Assembly: GCA_002698985.1 (NCBI GenBank)
Contig: PAAY01000004.1
Location: forward strand, 84,695-148,694
Reading direction: 5' to 3'
From: Saprospirales bacterium
GTDB taxonomy: Bacteria; Bacteroidota; Bacteroidia; Chitinophagales; Saprospiraceae
DNA: 64,000 nucleotides
Position numbers and translations under genes: made by a program. Numbering within the stretch: the first letter of the stretch is position 1; each line of letters begins with the position of its first letter. This document shows, in pieces, positions 18,170 through 26,960 of the stretch. The notes under the pieces are model-generated. The model saw only the letters and a list, made by a program, of their open reading frames with translations, did no database searches and was not told the origin of the DNA.

Positions 18170-19309
18170 ATGAAACGAATCCTCCTGTTTTTGGTAGTGC
18201 TTGGGCTTTTCTCGGCCTGCGGCCAACGCCAACTCGTTGAGCCCGAACTGCCCAGGCCCGTCCCCGATGATTCCATTTCATTTAACCCTCCGAAAAATAT
18301 CATTCTGTTGATTGGTGACGGAATGGGGATCGCCCAGATAACCGCAGGAATGTACTCCAACGGGAACCAACTGAACCTGGAGCGCTGCAAGTACATCGGT
18401 CTTCACATCCCCTATTCTTCGGACAACCTCGTGACAGACTCTGCGGCCGGCGCCACAGCCTTCGCCTGCGGCATCAAAACTTACAACGGCGCCATTGGTG
18501 TGGATCCTTCCAAGAAAGCAGTTCCCAATATCGTGGAACAGGTTTCAGCCATGGGCATGGAAACCGGGCTGGTTGTAACATCCACCATTACCCATGCCAC
18601 CCCCGCTGCATTTTATGCCCACCAGCCACGGAGAGACATGTACGAGGCCATCGCTGCCGACCTTGCCGCATCCGAAATAGATTTTTTCGTAGGTGGCGGA
18701 ACGACGGACTTTGTGGGCCGCCAGGATGGCCGGAACCTGATCGATGAGATGAGAAACAATGGCTTTTTTCTGACGGATTCAGCCACCGTGAGTTTTGACA
18801 AGGTGCAAATACCCTTCGATAAAAAATTTGGCTACTTCTCCTCTCCCAATGCTCCGGTGAAAGCTTCCGAAGGGCGTGACTATCTCCCCCTCGCAACCCA
18901 AAAGGCCATCCAGTACCTGAAGCGAAACGGAGGCAAGAAAGGATTCTTTCTGATGGTGGAGGGCTCACAGATCGACTGGGGCGGCCATGCCAATGACTCG
19001 GATTACATCGTGTCGGAAATGCTCGATTTCGACAAGGCGGTCGGCGCTGCACTGGATTTTGCGGAAGAGGACGGTAATACCCTGGTCATCATCACTGCCG
19101 ACCATGAAACAGGTGGCTACTCTATCCTGCCCGGCTCGGAAATGAATAAGATCCGGCCTGGTTTCACCACCGATTCACATACGGCTTCGCTGATTCCAGT
19201 CTTTGCCTTTGGCCCGGGGCAGGAGTTGTTCACAGGTGTTTATGAAAACACAGCCATTTACCACAAAATGGTGAGAGCGCTAAGTTTGAGTAAGAAGCTT
19301 CAGCCCTGA
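18170..19309 (+). CDS. Alkaline phosphatase, lipoprotein
   Basis: A 379-residue phosphomonoesterase of the PhoA superfamily. The start at 18170 (MKRILLFLVVLGLFSACG) gives a clean lipoprotein signal with Cys17; the frame is open 14 codons further upstream but that adds nothing signal-like. Metal and catalytic motifs are present: NIILLIGDGMGIAQ, VTDSAAGATAFACG (nucleophilic Ser), THATPAAFYAHQ, GSQIDWGGHAND and ITADHETGG. It should release inorganic phosphate from esters outside the inner membrane. No Pho-box was recognised upstream. Confidence 0.94.
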   Translation: MKRILLFLVVLGLFSACGQRQLVEPELPRPVPDDSISFNPPKNIILLIGDGMGIAQITAGMYSNGNQLNLERCKYIGLHIPYSSDNLVTDSAAGATAFACGIKTYNGAIGVDPSKKAVPNIVEQVSAMGMETGLVVTSTITHATPAAFYAHQPRRDMYEAIAADLAASEIDFFVGGGTTDFVGRQDGRNLIDEMRNNGFFLTDSATVSFDKVQIPFDKKFGYFSSPNAPVKASEGRDYLPLATQKAIQYLKRNGGKKGFFLMVEGSQIDWGGHANDSDYIVSEMLDFDKAVGAALDFAEEDGNTLVIITADHETGGYSILPGSEMNKIRPGFTTDSHTASLIPVFAFGPGQELFTGVYENTAIYHKMVRALSLSKKLQP

Positions 19310-19325
19310 TACGGTGATCGGTGGC

Positions 19326-19373
19326 AAAAAGAAAAGCGGCAGCTTCTTTGACGGAAGTGCCGCTTTTCTTTTT
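19326..19373. terminator. Bidirectional terminator between phosphatase and sulfur operon
   Basis: A near-perfect 20-bp stem (19326-19346 with 19353-19373) with A-rich left and T-rich right ends, so it can terminate both the phosphatase gene on the plus strand and the YeeE operon on the minus strand. Confidence 0.85.
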
Positions 19374-19390
19374 GAGGAAATGCCTTCTGA

Positions 19391-19918
19391 TCAATTCGGC
19401 AGTTTCTCCCTGAGCAATCCGTACACCCAGGTGCCTGCAATGGCGCTGATGATGGTTACGCCGACGGCGGTGAAGCCCATTCCGAGTTGGGCAAAAAGTG
19501 GCCCCGGACAGGCCCCTGTAATGGCCCAGCCAATTCCAAAGATCAAACCTCCGTAAACCTGGCCTTTCAGGAAGCGCTTGTCAGTGAACACGATGGACTC
19601 CCCATCGATGGTTTTTGCCTTGAACTTTTTGATGAGGAATACGGAAATCATGCCTGTTACGACGGCCACTCCCATGACCCCATACATGTGAAAGGATTCC
19701 AGCCGGAACATTTCCTGAATGCGGAACCAGGAAACCACTTCGGATTTTACGAGGGCAATTCCAAATAACACGCCTGCCACCAGGTAGCGCAGGTTGACAA
19801 ACCAGGGTTTCGTATCATCAACCTCACTGACGTTGACACACTGGGCATTTTGAGAGCGGATCTCAAAATCCTTTTGCTTATCGATTCCAGGTGAATCTGA
19901 ATTAATATCCTTAGTCAT
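19391..19918 (-). CDS. YeeE/YedE family half-transporter (DUF6691-like)
   Basis: A 175-residue membrane protein with a soluble N-terminus of about 45 residues, then four hydrophobic segments. ITGACPGPLFAQLG carries the conserved Cys of the second half of YeeE/TsuA-type sulfur-compound transporters. In those proteins paired conserved cysteines pass thiosulfate or other sulfur species through the membrane. It begins nine bases after the stop of the companion half-gene, so the two probably assemble into one two-part transporter. It is the last gene of the operon and ends at a terminator. Confidence 0.85.
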   Translation of the reverse strand: MTKDINSDSPGIDKQKDFEIRSQNAQCVNVSEVDDTKPWFVNLRYLVAGVLFGIALVKSEVVSWFRIQEMFRLESFHMYGVMGVAVVTGMISVFLIKKFKAKTIDGESIVFTDKRFLKGQVYGGLIFGIGWAITGACPGPLFAQLGMGFTAVGVTIISAIAGTWVYGLLREKLPN

Positions 19919-19927
19919 AATATTGAT

Positions 19928-20497
19928 TTAAAGTTTGAGGAGAAAAGGAACAATCAAATTGGCAGAGATGAACCCGCCAATCATGAACATAATGGTGGCC
20001 ACCAATGAGGGCCATTGCAGATTGGAAAGCCCCATGATGGCGTGGCCGCTGGTACAGCCGCCGGCATAACGGGTGCCAAAGCCAACCAGAAATCCTCCGA
20101 TTACGAAGAAAAACAAGCCTTTCAGGCTGAACAGCATGTCCCACGAAAAGAGTTGGACAGGCAGCATTTTGGAGTAATCGTCAATGCCGTATTGTTCCAG
20201 ATCAGTGGCCAGTGTGGGAGCCACCTGGATGGGGTCGGGTGTCATCAGGAATTGCGAAGCGATGAAAGCCCCGATGACAATGCCTGCCACAAAAAACAGG
20301 TTCCACACCTCCTTTTTCCAGTTGTATTTGAAAAACGGAATATCAGCAGGGATGCAAGCTGCACAGATGTGACGCAGGTTGCCGCTGATGCCAAAATGCT
20401 TATTGCCCAGCAAGAGCAACATGGGTACGGTGAGGCCAATCACCACTCCTGCCGGTGCCCAATGCCAGGGCTGGCTGATAAATTCTAACACAGTCAT
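19928..20497 (-). CDS. YeeE/YedE family half-transporter, N-terminal half
   Basis: A 189-residue membrane protein. GFGTRYAGGCTSGHAIMGLSNL contains the GCxSGH motif with the conserved Cys of the first half of YeeE/YedE (TsuA) transporters. A further Cys pair (ICAACIPADIPFF) lies in the first cytoplasmic or periplasmic loop. It is encoded 68 bases after the rhodanese gene and nine bases before the second half-transporter, the usual arrangement for moving reduced sulfur alongside rhodanese chemistry. Substrate assignment (thiosulfate or sulfane sulfur) is by family. Confidence 0.87.
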   Translation of the reverse strand: MTVLEFISQPWHWAPAGVVIGLTVPMLLLLGNKHFGISGNLRHICAACIPADIPFFKYNWKKEVWNLFFVAGIVIGAFIASQFLMTPDPIQVAPTLATDLEQYGIDDYSKMLPVQLFSWDMLFSLKGLFFFVIGGFLVGFGTRYAGGCTSGHAIMGLSNLQWPSLVATIMFMIGGFISANLIVPFLLKL

Positions 20498-20565
20498 TTT
20501 TTCTATGGGTTTGTTCCGGGCTGCGAAACATTGCAGGAATACTTTCGCACCACCCGGATAGGAAA

Positions 20566-21018
20566 TTATTGTTGTTGCGTCCAGGCTTTGTAACCGCCAA
20601 GCAGGTTGTAGCAGTGTTTAAAGCCTTTGGAGGCCATCATGTTGCAGGTCTTTGCGCTGCGGTTGCCGCTGCGGCAATAGACCAGGTAGGTTTTTTCCGG
20701 ATCCAGTTTCTCGATCTCGCTTTCGAAATTGTCACTGTAAAAATCAATTTCGATTGCACCGTCGATCTTTCCCTGAGCCGTTTCATCCGGGGTGCGCACA
20801 TCCAGGATGACCACTCCCGGCTCCTTCATTTTTTCTTTGAAGGCAGCCACTTCGAGGTTGGTGAAAGGGAGCTGGGTGGTATCGGCAACGGTCTCAGTTG
20901 TTGCAGCTGCCTGCTGTTCAACGGCAGCGGTGTTTTGTTGGCCATTGTTGTCAGTTGCATCCTGACAGGCGGAACACAGGCCTGAGAAAACCAAGAATGA
21001 GAGGAGAATGGATTTCAT
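20566..21018 (-). CDS. Rhodanese-domain lipoprotein (sulfurtransferase)
   Basis: A 150-residue product with a lipobox (GLCSACQD, Cys18), a low-complexity Gln/Ala/Thr linker and one rhodanese domain. The active-site loop is CRSGNRSAK with catalytic C115; VVILDVRTPDETAQGKIDGA is the typical N-terminal half of the domain. It should carry sulfur as a persulfide outside the inner membrane. It sits 18 bases after the haem DUF3365 gene and before the two YeeE halves, which suggests it hands sulfur to or from the transporter. Confidence 0.9.
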   Translation of the reverse strand: MKSILLSFLVFSGLCSACQDATDNNGQQNTAAVEQQAAATTETVADTTQLPFTNLEVAAFKEKMKEPGVVILDVRTPDETAQGKIDGAIEIDFYSDNFESEIEKLDPEKTYLVYCRSGNRSAKTCNMMASKGFKHCYNLLGGYKAWTQQQ

Positions 21019-21036
21019 AACGTCTCTTGTTTTACT

Positions 21037-21639
21037 TCACTTTTGGTTGAATGATACGCTCCAGATGCCTCTTAGTTCACCGGCTTTGTAACCTTTTGCT
21101 GCATCTTCCGGGTAGCGCTCGGCCAGGGTTTGCAAAGTTTCCGGTGCAATATCCTGCTCCGGTTGGCCATGGCACACCAGACATTGGGGCAATACGCGGA
21201 TGGGTGCGGTGAACACCACTTTGTCTTCTACTGTAAAAACCCGTGGCTTTGGTTCCTGTCCGTTTTCCATGAGCTTCTGGTAGTCACGAATGACCTCCAA
21301 TTCCCATTCTGCGGGCCGGTTGGCCGGGTTGCGCAGCTTATCGCTGGTTCGCTTGATGGTGGCATTGAAGGCCCTGCTCAGGCTGTCGGTCAAGGGCAGT
21401 GCCTGCAACTGGCAATACCCGATGGCTCCAGTCGGGCCGCTTTCTTTCATGGCCTGAGTCAAGCTACTGCTCAGCGCAGCAAAGGTGGCAGCGGTAATTT
21501 CCTTGCCTTTGCTCAGGTATTCCTCCTTATGTTCTTCGGAAAGAGGGACATTTTCACCGTTTGTGCAGCTGGTGAAAATGGTCAGTGTCAACATCATGAT
21601 CCCCCCGAAAACAACAGGGAAGTTTTGTCCGAAACTCAT
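21037..21639 (-). CDS. DUF3365 (Tll0287-like) c-type haem protein, lipoprotein
   Basis: A 200-residue protein if started at the ATG at 21639. The frame is open back to 21681, but a candidate -7 box lies at 21670-21663, which puts the 21681 start upstream of the predicted transcript. The start at 21639 gives a lipoprotein signal (MMLTLTIFTSCTN, Cys25). The only haem motif is CLVCHG (C153, C156, H157), and AIGYCQLQALPLTDSLSRAF is the DUF3365 sensor-like region. Such domains bind one haem and are proposed to sense redox or gases. It is the first gene of the rhodanese/YeeE operon. Confidence 0.85.
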   Translation of the reverse strand: MSFGQNFPVVFGGIMMLTLTIFTSCTNGENVPLSEEHKEEYLSKGKEITAATFAALSSSLTQAMKESGPTGAIGYCQLQALPLTDSLSRAFNATIKRTSDKLRNPANRPAEWELEVIRDYQKLMENGQEPKPRVFTVEDKVVFTAPIRVLPQCLVCHGQPEQDIAPETLQTLAERYPEDAAKGYKAGELRGIWSVSFNQK

Positions 21640-21662
21640 ACCTTGAATTGCGATTTGAGCTG

Positions 21663-21704
21663 CAAAAGTCGGCAGAGACAAAGATCGATGTAGTGACCTA
21701 CATC
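21663..21704 (-). promoter_or_regulatory. Palindromic operator plus -7 box of the sulfur operon
   Basis: A perfect inverted repeat GATGTAG-TGAC-CTACATC (21687-21704) precedes GACTTTTG (21670-21663 on the minus strand, one mismatch to TAnnTTTG). With transcription from about 21656 the palindrome is centred near -40, the usual position for a class II Crp/Fnr-family activator. Which regulator binds is inference. Confidence 0.6.
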
Positions 21705-21778
21705 ACGAAGGCGGGGAATTCATTTGCTTATTCATCCGGATTATAGCGCCAATTCAGGTTCCTTATCGTCCTATTTCC

Positions 21779-21786
21779 GACTTTTG
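21779..21786 (+). promoter_or_regulatory. Candidate -7 box of punA
   Basis: GACTTTTG is one base off TAnnTTTG and lies 44 bases before the punA start. The same CGACTTTTGCAG string occurs facing the other way in front of the DUF3365 gene. Confidence 0.4.
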
Positions 21787-21829
21787 CAGGCCGCTGAAAA
21801 ACGAATCGAAATTCCAAAGTTCATAGCCA

Positions 21830-22651
21830 ATGCTCTACGACCAAATAGAACAAGCCGTTGAATTCATCCGAAGGAAAACCAGCCTGAATCCCAGGGTAGC
21901 CATTATACTGGGTTCAGGATTGGGAGGCTTGACCGAACAAATCGAAACTGCCTGTATCATACCCTACGGGGATATTCCTCATTTTCCCGTCTCAACGGTC
22001 TCCGGCCACAAAGGGCAGTTGGTGTTTGGCCAACTGAATGGGGTGCCAGTAGTTACCATGGCTGGCCGCTTTCATTATTACGAAGGGTATTCCTTGCAAC
22101 AAGTGACTTTTCCGGTGCGGGTCATGAAGATGCTGGGTGCCAGATTGCTCATCGCATCCAATGCGGCCGGAAGCGTAAACCCCGGCCACGAAGTAGGCGA
22201 CCTCGTATTCATCGAGGATCACATCAATCTGCTTCCCGACAATCCGTTGCGGGGGCCGAATGACGATCGCCTTGGACCCCGGTTTCCTGACATGCTCAAC
22301 ACCTATGACAAGGAGCTTTTGAATAAAGCCCTTGCCATTGCCGAAGCAAAAGGATACAGGGCACACCGGGGCGTCTATGCCGTTCTTCAGGGACCCAACT
22401 TTGAAACTCCGGCAGAATACACCTGGCTGCACCGCATCGGAGCTGACCTGGCCGGCATGTCCACCGTGCCGGAAGTCCTGGTAGCCCGGCACATGGGAAT
22501 GGATGTTTTCGCTGCTTCAGTGGTTACGGATGTGGGCTACCCACCCGAGCGAATCAAACACACGAGCCACGAAGAGGTGGTGCAGGTTGCAGCCCAGGCC
22601 GGGCAACGTTTGGCTGTGGTAATCCGGGAACTGCTGGGCAACCTTAGCTGA
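21830..22651 (+). CDS. punA: Purine-nucleoside phosphorylase
   Basis: A 273-residue trimeric-type PNP that splits purine (deoxy)nucleosides with phosphate into base and (deoxy)ribose 1-phosphate. Motifs: ILGSGLGGL, FPVSTVSGHKGQLVFG (phosphate site), GRFHYYEGY, ASNAAGSVNP, GPNFETPAEY and GMSTVPEVLVARHMG. The length is standard for the family. It is transcribed away from the sulfur operon; the small membrane protein gene follows after 73 bases. Confidence 0.95.
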   Translation: MLYDQIEQAVEFIRRKTSLNPRVAIILGSGLGGLTEQIETACIIPYGDIPHFPVSTVSGHKGQLVFGQLNGVPVVTMAGRFHYYEGYSLQQVTFPVRVMKMLGARLLIASNAAGSVNPGHEVGDLVFIEDHINLLPDNPLRGPNDDRLGPRFPDMLNTYDKELLNKALAIAEAKGYRAHRGVYAVLQGPNFETPAEYTWLHRIGADLAGMSTVPEVLVARHMGMDVFAASVVTDVGYPPERIKHTSHEEVVQVAAQAGQRLAVVIRELLGNLS

Positions 22652-22724
22652 CTTCTGTATAGCAATACGCTGCACGACCCGGAACTTTTTCAGACCCGGC
22701 TGCGTTTCGATACTTTTGATTTTC

Positions 22725-23087
22725 ATGAAAGCACAACAACTGAAGAAAATACCCGCCTGGATTTACTACATCACCGGCGCTGCAGGCTTGGCCATGTGTC
22801 TGTGGATGTTTCTCAGCCACTTCACCGGTGAGGATTCACACCCCTGGCTGGAGTTGGGTGCAGGCTGGATGCTGGCAGGCCTGCTCTGCATCTGGTGCGG
22901 TATGGACTACAGCCGCTCACCCGTGATCCGCTTTTTCTGCATGTTGTTTTTCGGGTTGATTGCTTTCATTCACTGGCTGGAATTTTTCCGAGGCTTTCTG
23001 CCCATTTACGTTCCCATCACCCAATCGCTTCCTTTCGTGCTGCTCATTTCTGCAGAGTTGATCATTTGCAACCTGGTAAAAGAGTAG
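22725..23087 (+). CDS. Small hypothetical membrane protein
   Basis: A 120-residue protein starting at ATG 22725 (a TTG three codons upstream is less likely). Four hydrophobic helices are visible: WIYYITGAAGLAMCLWMFL, LGAGWMLAGLLCIWCGM, FFCMLFFGLIAFIHWLEFF and LPFVLLISAELIICNLV. No family is recognised. The gene lies between punA and the BNR-repeat protein gene on the same strand. Codon pattern and hydrophobic periodicity make it a likely real gene. Confidence 0.6.
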   Translation: MKAQQLKKIPAWIYYITGAAGLAMCLWMFLSHFTGEDSHPWLELGAGWMLAGLLCIWCGMDYSRSPVIRFFCMLFFGLIAFIHWLEFFRGFLPIYVPITQSLPFVLLISAELIICNLVKE

Positions 23088-23204
23088 GCCAAGCTGAAGT
23101 TCCAACACCTCTCAGGGTCTTTTCGTCGAAATCTCTCCTTCGGCAAACAAGGCTGTATTTTATTTGCCGCATTCCTTTTTTTCCTGAGTATCAATTCAAA
23201 TCTG

Positions 23205-26200
23205 ATGAAAATACTGTACACCTGCGGTTTGTTTTTCCTGCTTTCTCTCGTAGCGCTTTCAGCGCAACAACCCATTGACATTTCTTTTGGCGATATGCGG
23301 GCCAGAAGCATCGGCCCTGCTGTAATGAGCGGCCGGATATCCACCATCGACGGCAGTGCTTCCAATCCAAAACTGTTGTACATCGGTGCAGCATCCGGTG
23401 GGGTCTGGAAAAGCGTCAGCGGAGGAGCCAACTTCTCCCCAGTTTTTGACGATCACCTCCAGTCCATCGGAGCCATCCACATTGACCAGCAACACCCCGA
23501 CACCGTCTGGGTGGGCACGGGTGAGCCCTGGGTGCGCAACTCGACCTCCGTCGGAAAAGGCATCTACGTCACCACCAACGGCGGCAGGGACTGGACATTT
23601 AAAGGCCTGGAGAATTCTGAGCGCATTGCCAATGTGATCGTTGATCCCCGAAACTCCGCCCGCATCTATGTGGCAGCACAAGGTCCCCTGTGGTCAGCAG
23701 GCGGTGAGCGGGGCGTTTATCTGAGTGAGGATTTTGGTGAGACCTGGACCTGTGTGCTCAGTGTGGATGAAAACACCGGATGTGCCGATCTGGCCATGAA
23801 CCCGGAAAACCCTGACGAGTTGTTTGCTGCCATGTGGGATCATCGCAGGTATCCTGACTTTTTCCGTTCCGGCGGGCCGGGCAGCGGCCTGTACCACAGC
23901 ACCGACGGCGGCAAAACCTGGAAAAAACTCAGCCCCGAAGAAAATGGATTGCCTCAGGGCTTGTTGGGCCGGATGGCGGTGGCATTTGCTCCTTCCGATC
24001 CCAGTGTAGTTTACCTGACCATAGAGGCAGAAAAAAAGGATGACAAGGGACTTTACAGAAGCAATGACGGCGGTAAAACCTGGAAGAAGGTCAATTCAGA
24101 ATTCAACAGTACCGTAAGGCCGTTTTACTTTTCGAGGCTGGTGGTGGATCCCAACAATGCCGACAAAGTGTTCAAATGCGGCCTCAATCTGACCATCAGC
24201 GAGGATGGCGGTGAGACCTTCCGCACCGTAGGCAGTGGTGTGCATTCGGACATCCACGCCGTATGGGTCAACCCCAATAATTCCGACCACATCGTCATCG
24301 GCACCGATGGCGGAGGCTATCGCTCATTGGACGGAGGCTATGCCTTTGAAATGTTCATGGACCTGCCCATCTCCCAGTTCTACCATGTGAGTGTGGACAA
24401 CGAAGAGCCATTCAACGTCTATGGTGGCCTGCAGGACAATGGCTCCTGGTACGGCCCCAGTGCCAGCCCCGGCGGAGTGGAAAACAAAGACTGGAACCTC
24501 AGCAACTGGGGCGATGGCTTTTATTCCTTCCCCCATCCCACCGATAAAAACATCATTTACTCCGAGTCGCAGGGCGGCAATCTGGTGCGCCACGACCGCA
24601 GCGACGGGCAGTCCAAAGACATCCAGCCCATTGCCCGTGAGGGCGAACCCGAACTCAGATTCAACTGGAATGCACCCGTTCACATCAGCCCCAACAATCC
24701 CGAGCGGCTTTACTTCGGGGCGCAATACCTGTTCATGACCGAAAACAGGGGCGACAGTTGGAAACGGATTTCCCCTGATTTGACCACCAACGATCCGCAA
24801 CGCCAACGCCAGAAAAAATCCGGCGGACTGTCCATTGACAATTCAGGTGCAGAGAACAACACCACCATTTACACCATCGCCGAATCACCCCTCGATGAAA
24901 AGGTCATCTGGGTGGGCACTGACGACGGCAACGTGCAAGTGACCACCGATGGCGGCCTGAACTGGACCAACGTGGCTCCAAACCTACCGGAGCTCCCGAC
25001 TGGCCTCTGGGTCAGCTGTGTAGAGCCCGGACATTTTGACCGCAACACCTGCTATGTCACAGTGGATGGCCACAGGTCAGGCGACATGGAAACCTATGTT
25101 TTCAAAACCACCGACCTTGGAAAAACCTGGACCTCCATTGCGACGAAAGAAATAGAGGGCCATGTCCATGTGATCCGGGAAGACCTGGAGAACCCGAACC
25201 TTTTGTTTCTGGGTACGGAATTCGGCTTGTACATCAGCCTGGATGGCGGCCTCTACTGGGAGCGCTTCGAAAACAACCTGCCCAAAGTGCCGGTGCATGC
25301 GCTGGTGGTTCACCCCCGCGATGCGGCTTTGGTCATCGGCACCCACGGGCGTGGCATTTACATCATCGACGACCTGCTGCCACTCCGCCAGATCGATGAG
25401 GAAGTGCTGAACGTCACCCTCCATTTCTTTGAGACAAAACCGGCCTACATCCGCCTGCCAAGGGGCGGTGCTCCATTTGGCGGTGCCGGCAATTTCGTGG
25501 GTGCCAATCCCAACGACGGTGCCTACATCGCTTACTACATGCGCCGCAGACATACCTTCGGTAAAATGACCATGGAGATTGTGAACGAGAAAGGCGAGGT
25601 CATCAAGACCGTGACACCCGGCAAGAGCGGTGGCATCAACGTGGTGAACTTCCCCACCCGCCTGCGCATGCCCAAAGGTGCTCCTACCATGAACCGGCAG
25701 GCCCTCGGAAGCTCGGTATTCCCACCCGCCATTCCGGAAGGGCAGTACACCGTGAGAATCCAAAAGGGAAAACAGACCTATGAAAAGCAGGTGAACCTCC
25801 AATTCGACCCGGCAGCGGATTCAAAATACCCTCGCGAAGACCGGCAACTGGCCCTCGAAACACAAATGCGGCTGTTTAACCTGACGGAGCGCATCGGCTA
25901 TATCTACTATGCCCTGCAGGACATGCACACGCAGGCGGAAAAACTTTTCGGAAAAGCTCCAAAGAAACTGGATAGCGAAATCAAGTCATTTGCCGAAGCC
26001 ACCAAAAAAGAGAAAGATGGCCTGGTATCTATGGAAGGCGACGGCTATGTGGATGAAAGCTCACGCCTGCGGGAGGATGTGGCCGTGCTTTACGGTCGCA
26101 TCAGCAACTACCCCGGACGCCCCTCCGACGATCAGCTGCGCAGAACGGATGCACTCGAAAAGCAGTTCCAGACCGTTCAGGATAAATTCGATGCCTTCGT

Positions 26201-26297
26201 GCAACGAATGAAGGCCCTCAATGAAAAGCTCAGGAAAAAAGAACTCCCCGAAATCAAGATCCAGAGCTGGGAGGAGTATGTTAGAGATGAAGAATGA
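23205..26297 (+). CDS. Secreted BNR/sortilin-like beta-propeller protein
   Basis: A 1030-residue exported protein with the signal MKILYTCGLFFLLSLVALSAQQ. The N-terminal 750 residues hold many Asp-box/BNR repeats, for example STDGGKTWKKLSP, SNDGGKTWKKVNS, TTDGGLNWTNVAP and SLDGGLYWERF, which build VPS10/sortilin-type or YVTN propellers. About 200 further residues follow, with a helical end rich in Lys/Glu. Proteins of this type are common and abundant in Bacteroidota; some are called glycosyl hydrolases in databases without biochemical proof. No T9SS sorting domain is visible, so it may stay periplasmic or use another anchor. Confidence 0.87.
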   Translation: MKILYTCGLFFLLSLVALSAQQPIDISFGDMRARSIGPAVMSGRISTIDGSASNPKLLYIGAASGGVWKSVSGGANFSPVFDDHLQSIGAIHIDQQHPDTVWVGTGEPWVRNSTSVGKGIYVTTNGGRDWTFKGLENSERIANVIVDPRNSARIYVAAQGPLWSAGGERGVYLSEDFGETWTCVLSVDENTGCADLAMNPENPDELFAAMWDHRRYPDFFRSGGPGSGLYHSTDGGKTWKKLSPEENGLPQGLLGRMAVAFAPSDPSVVYLTIEAEKKDDKGLYRSNDGGKTWKKVNSEFNSTVRPFYFSRLVVDPNNADKVFKCGLNLTISEDGGETFRTVGSGVHSDIHAVWVNPNNSDHIVIGTDGGGYRSLDGGYAFEMFMDLPISQFYHVSVDNEEPFNVYGGLQDNGSWYGPSASPGGVENKDWNLSNWGDGFYSFPHPTDKNIIYSESQGGNLVRHDRSDGQSKDIQPIAREGEPELRFNWNAPVHISPNNPERLYFGAQYLFMTENRGDSWKRISPDLTTNDPQRQRQKKSGGLSIDNSGAENNTTIYTIAESPLDEKVIWVGTDDGNVQVTTDGGLNWTNVAPNLPELPTGLWVSCVEPGHFDRNTCYVTVDGHRSGDMETYVFKTTDLGKTWTSIATKEIEGHVHVIREDLENPNLLFLGTEFGLYISLDGGLYWERFENNLPKVPVHALVVHPRDAALVIGTHGRGIYIIDDLLPLRQIDEEVLNVTLHFFETKPAYIRLPRGGAPFGGAGNFVGANPNDGAYIAYYMRRRHTFGKMTMEIVNEKGEVIKTVTPGKSGGINVVNFPTRLRMPKGAPTMNRQALGSSVFPPAIPEGQYTVRIQKGKQTYEKQVNLQFDPAADSKYPREDRQLALETQMRLFNLTERIGYIYYALQDMHTQAEKLFGKAPKKLDSEIKSFAEATKKEKDGLVSMEGDGYVDESSRLREDVAVLYGRISNYPGRPSDDQLRRTDALEKQFQTVQDKFDAFVQRMKALNEKLRKKELPEIKIQSWEEYVRDEE

Positions 26298-26320
26298 GGA
26301 ATTGAGGAACTGAAGAACTG
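26285..26320. repeat. GAGGAAYTGARGA simple repeat
   Basis: Imperfect repeats of GAGGAATTGAGGAACTGAAG follow the BNR gene. The reverse complement of the same string occurs at about 26436-26465 and again, in forward orientation, after the gene ending at 50281. Confidence 0.45.
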
Positions 26321-26324
26321 AGAG

Positions 26325-26372
26325 ACGCTGGCAGTGGTTCAAAACCCTGCCAGCGTTTGATGATTGTGTTTT
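26325..26372 (+). terminator. Hairpin after the BNR-repeat gene
   Basis: A perfect 10-bp stem ACGCTGGCAG (26325-26334) with CTGCCAGCGT (26347-26356), 12-nt loop. The T run begins only at about 26368, so termination strength is uncertain. The convergent gene is recX. Confidence 0.5.
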
Positions 26373-26460
26373 TATCAGTTTTTTGAAATGGTATTTCAGG
26401 GGTTGTTAACCGAAATATGGCCTTTTAGCAGTATCCTCAAATCCTCGAATCTTCAGTTCC

Positions 26461-26934
26461 TCACTCTCCAATCAATTTCTTCCCTTCTTCAAAAACCAGT
26501 TCCGGTTCATAGCCACGCCTGAGTGCCGCTTCGGTTGCCTTTTTGCGGCGTTCGTATTTGTTGCCGGAGGCGAGTGAAAAGCGTTTGTGTAACACCTGCC
26601 GGAGGGCTTCGCTGTATTCCTCTTCGTCAATTTCAGTGAGGGCTTTGCGGATGCAATACTCGCTGATATCCCTTTTTTTCAGTTCCTGAACGATGCGGCG
26701 GCGGCCCCAAAGTTTCATGCGGAACTTGCCTCGGGCAAAGCTTCGTGCGAAGCGTTCTTCGTCCAGAAACTTTTCTTCGATCAACTGCACCATGATGTCC
26801 TCCAGGTCCATTCCGTAAATGCCTAGCGAGAGGAGTTTGCTGCGCACCTCCTTGTGGCAGCGATCCTGGTAGGCACAGTAGCGCTGCAGTGCTGCCAGGG
26901 CCTCGGCTTTGGAATAATACTTTTTGGGTTTCAT
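26461..26934 (-). CDS. recX: Regulatory protein RecX
   Basis: A 157-residue helical protein that inhibits RecA filaments. The tandem three-helix repeats are visible, with YCAYQDRCHKEVRSKLLSLG, LIEEKFLDEERFARSFARGK and MKLWGRRRIVQELKKRDISE, the last being the characteristic RecX GxxRIxxELxxKGI-type motif. The length is normal. It starts 26 bases after paaZ on the same strand; recA is not in this window. Confidence 0.92.
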   Translation of the reverse strand: MKPKKYYSKAEALAALQRYCAYQDRCHKEVRSKLLSLGIYGMDLEDIMVQLIEEKFLDEERFARSFARGKFRMKLWGRRRIVQELKKRDISEYCIRKALTEIDEEEYSEALRQVLHKRFSLASGNKYERRKKATEAALRRGYEPELVFEEGKKLIGE

Positions 26935-26960
26935 CAGCTGCGTTCGGTTGATCTGCCGGA

